Shown here piece after piece: positions 5,688 to 8,862 of a stretch of 8,862 nucleotides of DNA. The position numbers and the translations under genes were made by a program. The notes beneath the pieces were generated by a model. It had not been told where the DNA came from. It was given only the letters and a program-made list of their open reading frames with translations, and ran no database searches. Positions within the stretch are counted from its first letter, which is position 1; each line of letters begins with the position of its first letter. Source of the DNA: Daejeonella rubra (GTDB lineage: Bacteria > Bacteroidota > Bacteroidia > Sphingobacteriales > Sphingobacteriaceae); NCBI RefSeq assembly GCF_900103545.1, contig NZ_FNHH01000049.1, positions 1 to 8,862 of the forward strand, read 5' to 3'.

Positions 5688-5720
5688 TTCGGGAAGATTG
5701 TTTTCAATACTTCCGCCGAA
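5688..5720. other. Imperfect hairpin between acylase and esterase genes
   Basis: Bases 5688-5700 can pair with 5705-5720 around a TTTT loop, with two small bulges in the right arm (13 pairs). It is followed by an A run on the plus strand and no T tract on either side, so it is not a standard terminator. It could be an mRNA processing or stability element in the leader of the esterase gene. Weak call. Confidence 0.35.
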
Positions 5721-5771
5721 TAGAAAAAAAATATGTTCAACGAGCATTTAAACAGATTTAAATAAATCAAT

Positions 5772-6689
5772 ATGAAAGTTTTAACGATAATACTTTGTTC
5801 CATAAGCATGCTATATACCAATTCAATGAACGCACAAACGGTTTTACCGCTGTATGAAGGACCGATTCCCAATAGTAAACCATCGGCCAATAAAGAAAAG
5901 TCGGCTACAGATGCGGCCGGCATACTTCGCATCAGTAAAGTATCTGTACCTACACTTACGATGTACACACCAGAAAAGCAATCAGAAAAACGTTCTGCCG
6001 TTATCATTTGTCCCGGAGGCGGTTATGGTATTCTGGCTGCTTCTCATGAGGGTGCGGACGTCGCAAAAGCCTTTAACAATCTGGGAATAACAGCTTTTGT
6101 ATTAAAATATCGCCTGCCGGAAGATTCTATCATGATAGATAAGTCGATCGGTCCCTTACAGGATGCACAAAGAGCGATTCAACTAGTCAGGGAAAATGCT
6201 CAGCAGTTCAATATAGATGGATCCAAAATTGGTATCATGGGCTTCTCAGCTGGCGGACACCTGGCAGCAAGCGCTTCTACCCGTTTCAATGAACAATTGA
6301 TCGATAATCCGAAACAAACCTCTTTACGTCCGGATTTTTCAGTGCTTATTTATCCCGTCATCAGCTTCATGGATGGCATTACACATAAAGGCAGCCGCAT
6401 GAATTTACTGGGTAAAGTTCAGCCAATTGAAACCTTACAAAAATTTTCCAATGAACTGCGGGTAACTGAGAAAACTCCACCAGCTTTTTTAGTCCATGCC
6501 GGTGATGATCCTGCCGTTCCGGTTGCAAACAGCATTTCCTATTATGAGGCGCTGTTAAAGCAAAAGATATATAGCAATATGATCATTTATCCACAAGGCG
6601 GGCATGGTTTTGGCATGAACAATAAAACTACGGCAGATAAATGGATGAACCAGCTTCAAAACTGGATGAGTGACAATAAGTATTTGTAG
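5772..6689 (+). CDS. Exported alpha/beta-hydrolase esterase (BD-FAE/acetylesterase-like)
   Basis: A 305-aa serine hydrolase of the alpha/beta-hydrolase fold. Residues 1-21 form a Sec signal with a likely cut after NA (20-21), so the enzyme is periplasmic or secreted. The family landmarks are in order: oxyanion-hole loop CPGGGYG (80-86), nucleophile elbow GFSAGGH with S159, acid loop HAGDDPAVPV with D246 the likely acid, and GGHGFG with H278. These features fit the group of carbohydrate-linked esterases (acetylxylan or feruloyl esterase-like, BD-FAE) common in Bacteroidota; a peptidase or lipase role is less likely. The triad is complete and the length normal. It follows the acylase gene on the same strand at 142 bp, so co-transcription is possible but not shown; no SusC/D or glycoside hydrolase gene is present to tie it to polysaccharide use. 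Confidence 0.88.
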   Translation: MKVLTIILCSISMLYTNSMNAQTVLPLYEGPIPNSKPSANKEKSATDAAGILRISKVSVPTLTMYTPEKQSEKRSAVIICPGGGYGILAASHEGADVAKAFNNLGITAFVLKYRLPEDSIMIDKSIGPLQDAQRAIQLVRENAQQFNIDGSKIGIMGFSAGGHLAASASTRFNEQLIDNPKQTSLRPDFSVLIYPVISFMDGITHKGSRMNLLGKVQPIETLQKFSNELRVTEKTPPAFLVHAGDDPAVPVANSISYYEALLKQKIYSNMIIYPQGGHGFGMNNKTTADKWMNQLQNWMSDNKYL

Positions 6690-6802
6690 ACCAGTTTTTA
6701 TTTGTATGCCGTCAATTAAGTTTTGAAAGCCTCCATCAGGGTCTGGAAATATTCCACAAACCAGGATAGCAGAATTAAAAAACTAATGCAATTTGCCAAG
6801 CG

Positions 6803-6810
6803 TATATTTA
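6803..6810 (+). promoter_or_regulatory. Possible -7 element of the GAF-HisKA gene
   Basis: TATATTTA (one mismatch to TAnnTTTG) ends 18 bp before the ATG at 6829. A start of transcription a few bases further on would exclude the upstream TTG at 6793 from the message, which supports the ATG as the true start. No -33 element is seen. Confidence 0.35.
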
Positions 6811-6828
6811 TTCAAAAACATATTTACA

Positions 6829-7545
6829 ATGCCAAACAATAAGGAAGAAGAAAGAGTTCAGGCTGTTCAGCGTTATCTCGGGTTCAATACCGACCGTCAG
6901 AAAGATCTGCAGGAGATAGTGATGCTCGCTTCTGTGATCTGCAACAGTCCGATTGCTTTGATCACCCTTATGGATTATGATGTACAGCTGATCAAAGCAA
7001 AATTGGGTGTAGACGCTGATGAGATGCCAAGAAATACCTCATTCTGTACCCATGCTATTCAAATGGAAAAGATCATGGTGGTGAAAGATGCAAGCAAAGA
7101 TACCAGGTTTGCAAATGCACCCGTTGTTGTTAATAATCCGCATATACGCTTTTACGCAAGTGCCAATCTGAAATCTTATGACGGATACAATGTCGGTACT
7201 TTATGTGTGTATGATACCAAACCAAAAGATCTGACAGAGCAGCAGCTGGAGTGCCTGGGCGCTCTTGCCAACCAGGTAAGCCATATCATGGAACTTGACA
7301 GAAGCTTAAATCAATTAAAGGCACAGAACACATCCTTAAGGGAAATAGCCAGAATTCAATCACATGAGATCAGGCAGCCTGTTGCTTCTATCATGGGATT
7401 GATGGCTTTAATGAAAGATTCATCCGGTACAAATGACGAGGAATACCTCGGTCTTCTTGAAGCATCAGTCAATCAATTGGATGAACGAATAAGAACCATT
7501 GTTAATCATATAAATGATCAGGAAGCTGATAATATACTGAGATAG
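6829..7545 (+). CDS. GAF-domain protein with H-box but no kinase ATPase domain
   Basis: A 238-aa cytoplasmic signalling protein, starting at ATG 6829. A TTG-started version from 6793 adds 12 residues but is less likely. Residues 20-155 form a GAF sensor domain of the type found next to histidine kinases: RNTSFCTHAI (68-77), VVKDASKDTRFANAPVV (84-100), IRFYASANL (106-114), GTLCVYDTKPKDLT (123-136). A short coiled linker follows (155-172). Residues 172-230 are a HisKA-type helical hairpin with the H-box SHEIRQPVASIMGLM and phospho-acceptor H179. The protein ends about 8 residues later, with no N, G1, F or G2 box of the HATPase domain, and none is encoded in the following 80 bp. It can thus dimerise and perhaps be phosphorylated by another kinase, but cannot use ATP itself. 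The ligand is unknown. No response regulator gene is nearby. Confidence 0.85.
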   Translation: MPNNKEEERVQAVQRYLGFNTDRQKDLQEIVMLASVICNSPIALITLMDYDVQLIKAKLGVDADEMPRNTSFCTHAIQMEKIMVVKDASKDTRFANAPVVVNNPHIRFYASANLKSYDGYNVGTLCVYDTKPKDLTEQQLECLGALANQVSHIMELDRSLNQLKAQNTSLREIARIQSHEIRQPVASIMGLMALMKDSSGTNDEEYLGLLEASVNQLDERIRTIVNHINDQEADNILR

Positions 7546-7627
7546 ATCTGGCTCTCAGGATCCACTGCAGAATCAAATCTACCAGCACCCTGCCTCAAAC
7601 CTGAATATTTTTTTTAATTTCATCCCA

Positions 7628-8545
7628 ATGAAATTTTTTCCCATTATTCTGTTCCTGGTACTGTCATTTACATTTTCTTCATGCCACTATTTATCAACAA
7701 TTAATGAAGATCCTGTCCCGACATTCACCGCAATAAAGGGAATAAAATACACGGAGGTACGACGTTCATTTCAAAACGGACTCTCATTCAATGAGCAGGG
7801 CTTTCAGCTGGAGCCGGAATGGAATATTTACTTCAATGCGGATGATTCGGTCAGGATCTTTAGTCCGGAAAAGCAACAATACATGACCTACCGCATCTTT
7901 CACAGCCATAAAGCGCTTTTTCAGTTCGCCCGCGAATGGTTCAGAGTTAAGCATGTAAGCAAAGACAGTATTCTTTTACAGGTAATGGCTTTGGAATCAA
8001 GAGTTGTGAATGAAGATCAGTCAACGATCTACATGAAGCTTTATTCGGATGATTACATTAAAAATGTGCTAAAAATGGAGGCAACAAAATTAAAAGCTCC
8101 AAGTAGAGAAGACACGCTTTTTATCAAATACAGAGCAATACAGGCTAACAGCAATCTGGATAGTGCCTTTGCGGCAAGAAATCCGGTTGTTTTAAATAGC
8201 AGGAGTAAAATAACCAGGGTAGAAAAGATCAAACCAGGCCTCGACCCCTATTTAGGTCATGTTAACCGCTCTGAGGAATACCTGTATCCTGAATACCGCA
8301 TCAATATCGATAAAGCTTATCAGGATTTTCAGTATTCATTTTCGGTGGTGGTTGATCATAATGGCAGGATGCATTTCAAAGATTTCCTTGTCGCCGTTGA
8401 ACCCGAATTTCTGGAAACTAAAACAAAGGTGGCAAAAGGAATCATTGATATTTACCTCCGCAATACCCTGGATATTAAACCAGGAAACACACTGGGATTC
8501 CCGCATTCCAGCCTCATTAATTTGCATGTGATTGGGATAAAATAA
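7628..8545 (+). CDS. Probable lipoprotein with TonB_C-like C-terminus
   Basis: A 305-aa protein I do not recognise as a named family. Residues 1-19 form a lipoprotein signal: hydrophobic stretch then FSSC, with C19 the likely lipidated cysteine (F instead of L at -3 is tolerated in this phylum). Since the mature protein starts C-H-Y-L, outer-membrane anchoring is plausible. Residues 30-230 are mixed alpha/beta with no motif I can name. The last 70 residues (236-305) resemble a TonB C-terminal domain: FSVVVDHNGRMHF hairpin, a helix with PEFLETKTKVAKGI, then IKPGNTLGFP before a closing strand INLHVIGI. The family version is V-D-x-x-G ... W-K-P-G ... G-x-P-V. There is no TonB-type proline-rich spacer or N-terminal membrane anchor, so it is not an ordinary TonB. 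The gene lies 82 bp after the GAF-HisKA gene on the same strand; a functional link is speculative. Confidence 0.7.
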   Translation: MKFFPIILFLVLSFTFSSCHYLSTINEDPVPTFTAIKGIKYTEVRRSFQNGLSFNEQGFQLEPEWNIYFNADDSVRIFSPEKQQYMTYRIFHSHKALFQFAREWFRVKHVSKDSILLQVMALESRVVNEDQSTIYMKLYSDDYIKNVLKMEATKLKAPSREDTLFIKYRAIQANSNLDSAFAARNPVVLNSRSKITRVEKIKPGLDPYLGHVNRSEEYLYPEYRINIDKAYQDFQYSFSVVVDHNGRMHFKDFLVAVEPEFLETKTKVAKGIIDIYLRNTLDIKPGNTLGFPHSSLINLHVIGIK

Positions 8546-8600
8546 GCATCCAGGGGCCTTCCTGAAGGTTAAACTTGTGCTTAAACCTCCCAAAATACTC

Positions 8601-8763
8601 AAAAACCACCCCCGCCAGCGCTAAGGGCTACACTCCCCCCGCCAGCGGTGGACAGCATGACGGATAAAAAAATTGCATTCAATATTGAGATTTTTAGTTT
8701 ACAGCAAATTCCCTGGCCACCCAGTATCCACCGCTGGCGGGGGAATAAAAGGGGGTGGTCTTT
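8601..8763. repeat. 163-bp GC-armed inverted-repeat element
   Basis: A perfect 17-bp inverted pair, CCCCCGCCAGCGGTGGA (8636-8652) and its complement (8727-8743), is flanked outside by a second pair, ACCACCCCC (8605-8613) and GGGGGTGGT (8751-8759), with A and T runs at the extreme ends. The 74-bp centre is AT-rich. The left arm also carries a direct repeat, CCCCCGCCAGCG at 8609-8620 and 8636-8647. No coding region is inside. It could be a MITE-like element or a large intergenic hairpin acting as a transcription barrier after the lipoprotein gene. Confidence 0.75.
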
Positions 8764-8772
8764 TCCATGTCT

Positions 8773-8862
8773 TGTCCTAAAATAGGTTTACATAACTAGT
8801 AAACTTATGGATCAATTAATTCAAACATTTAGTGAATCATTTAAACAGTCTGTTGTAGATCA
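8773..8862 (+). mobile_element. Probable left end of an IS3-type insertion sequence (cut by window)
   Basis: TGTCCTAAAATAGGTTTACA (8773-8792) begins with TG and looks like an IS3-family terminal inverted repeat. It is followed by a small GTTTAC/GTAAAC hairpin (8786-8804) and a start codon at 8807 with an OrfA-like N-terminus. This spacing of end and first ORF is normal for IS3-type elements. The other end lies outside the window, so the element and its exact boundary are not proven. Confidence 0.5.
8807..8862 (+). CDS. Partial ORF, possible IS3 OrfA transposase N-terminus
   Basis: The frame opens with MDQLIQTFSESFKQSVVD and runs off the window after 18 full codons. The F-K-Q-S-V-V-D stretch resembles the first helix of IS3-family OrfA HTH proteins (pattern F-K-x-x-V-V-x-x-V). 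Eighteen residues are too few for a firm family call; the likely IS end just upstream is the main support. Confidence 0.45.
   Translation, partial: MDQLIQTFSESFKQSVVD

Noticed and set aside
5657..6007. Minus-strand 116-aa frame over the esterase start
   Set aside because: Covers the signal-peptide coding region of the esterase and shows no domain.
6793..6828. TTG start adding 12 residues to the GAF protein
   Set aside because: The -7-like element lies inside this extension and the added residues precede the conserved domain; ATG 6829 is preferred.
7546..7627. Missing HATPase domain hidden by a frameshift after the GAF-HisKA gene
   Set aside because: The 82-bp gap has no N, G1 or G2 box remnants in any frame, and the next gene is an unrelated lipoprotein.
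8336..8602. Minus-strand 88-aa frame at the 3' end of the lipoprotein gene
   Set aside because: Shadow of the lipoprotein frame with no recognisable motif.

Overview
The window looks like a chromosomal stretch from a Bacteroidota bacterium, most likely Sphingobacteriaceae (Pedobacter-like). Reasons: AT-rich DNA, starts without clear Shine-Dalgarno sequences, several TAnnTTTG-type -7 promoter elements, and protein families typical of that group. The species assignment is inference; no rRNA or tRNA gene is present.

Layout. 1-1500: two minus-strand genes, each with its own strong hairpin terminator. One encodes a 186-aa protein of a Bacteroidota-type conserved family of unknown function, the other a 79-aa HTH-like protein. 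Between them lie two short arrays with near-helical-turn period: six 10-bp units just upstream of the promoter of the first gene, and three 11-bp units further away. 1850-2405: a complete YefM-YoeB type II toxin-antitoxin operon, with three GTAC operator cores spaced exactly 12 bp around a -7 element. 2406-3433: a kilobase without genes but rich in repeats: three tandem 56-bp units, REP-like hairpins, inverted relatives of the same unit, and a distant diverged copy. 3434-6689: two exported hydrolases in tandem, a penicillin/AHL-acylase-type Ntn hydrolase and an alpha/beta-hydrolase esterase. 6829-8545: a GAF protein that ends in a histidine-kinase H-box but has no ATPase domain, then a probable lipoprotein with a TonB_C-like tail. 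8601-8862: a GC-rich 163-bp inverted-repeat element directly followed by what appears to be the left end of an IS3-type insertion sequence, cut off by the window edge.

How the parts relate. The toxin-antitoxin pair is the only clear self-contained functional system. The two exported hydrolases could act together in the periplasm on amide- and ester-linked small molecules, but this rests only on proximity. I did not find a convincing new multi-gene defence or mobile system. The most unusual signals are non-coding: the helically phased arrays at 801-860 and 1060-1092, the three-site TA operator, and the composite repeat cluster at 2687-3346.
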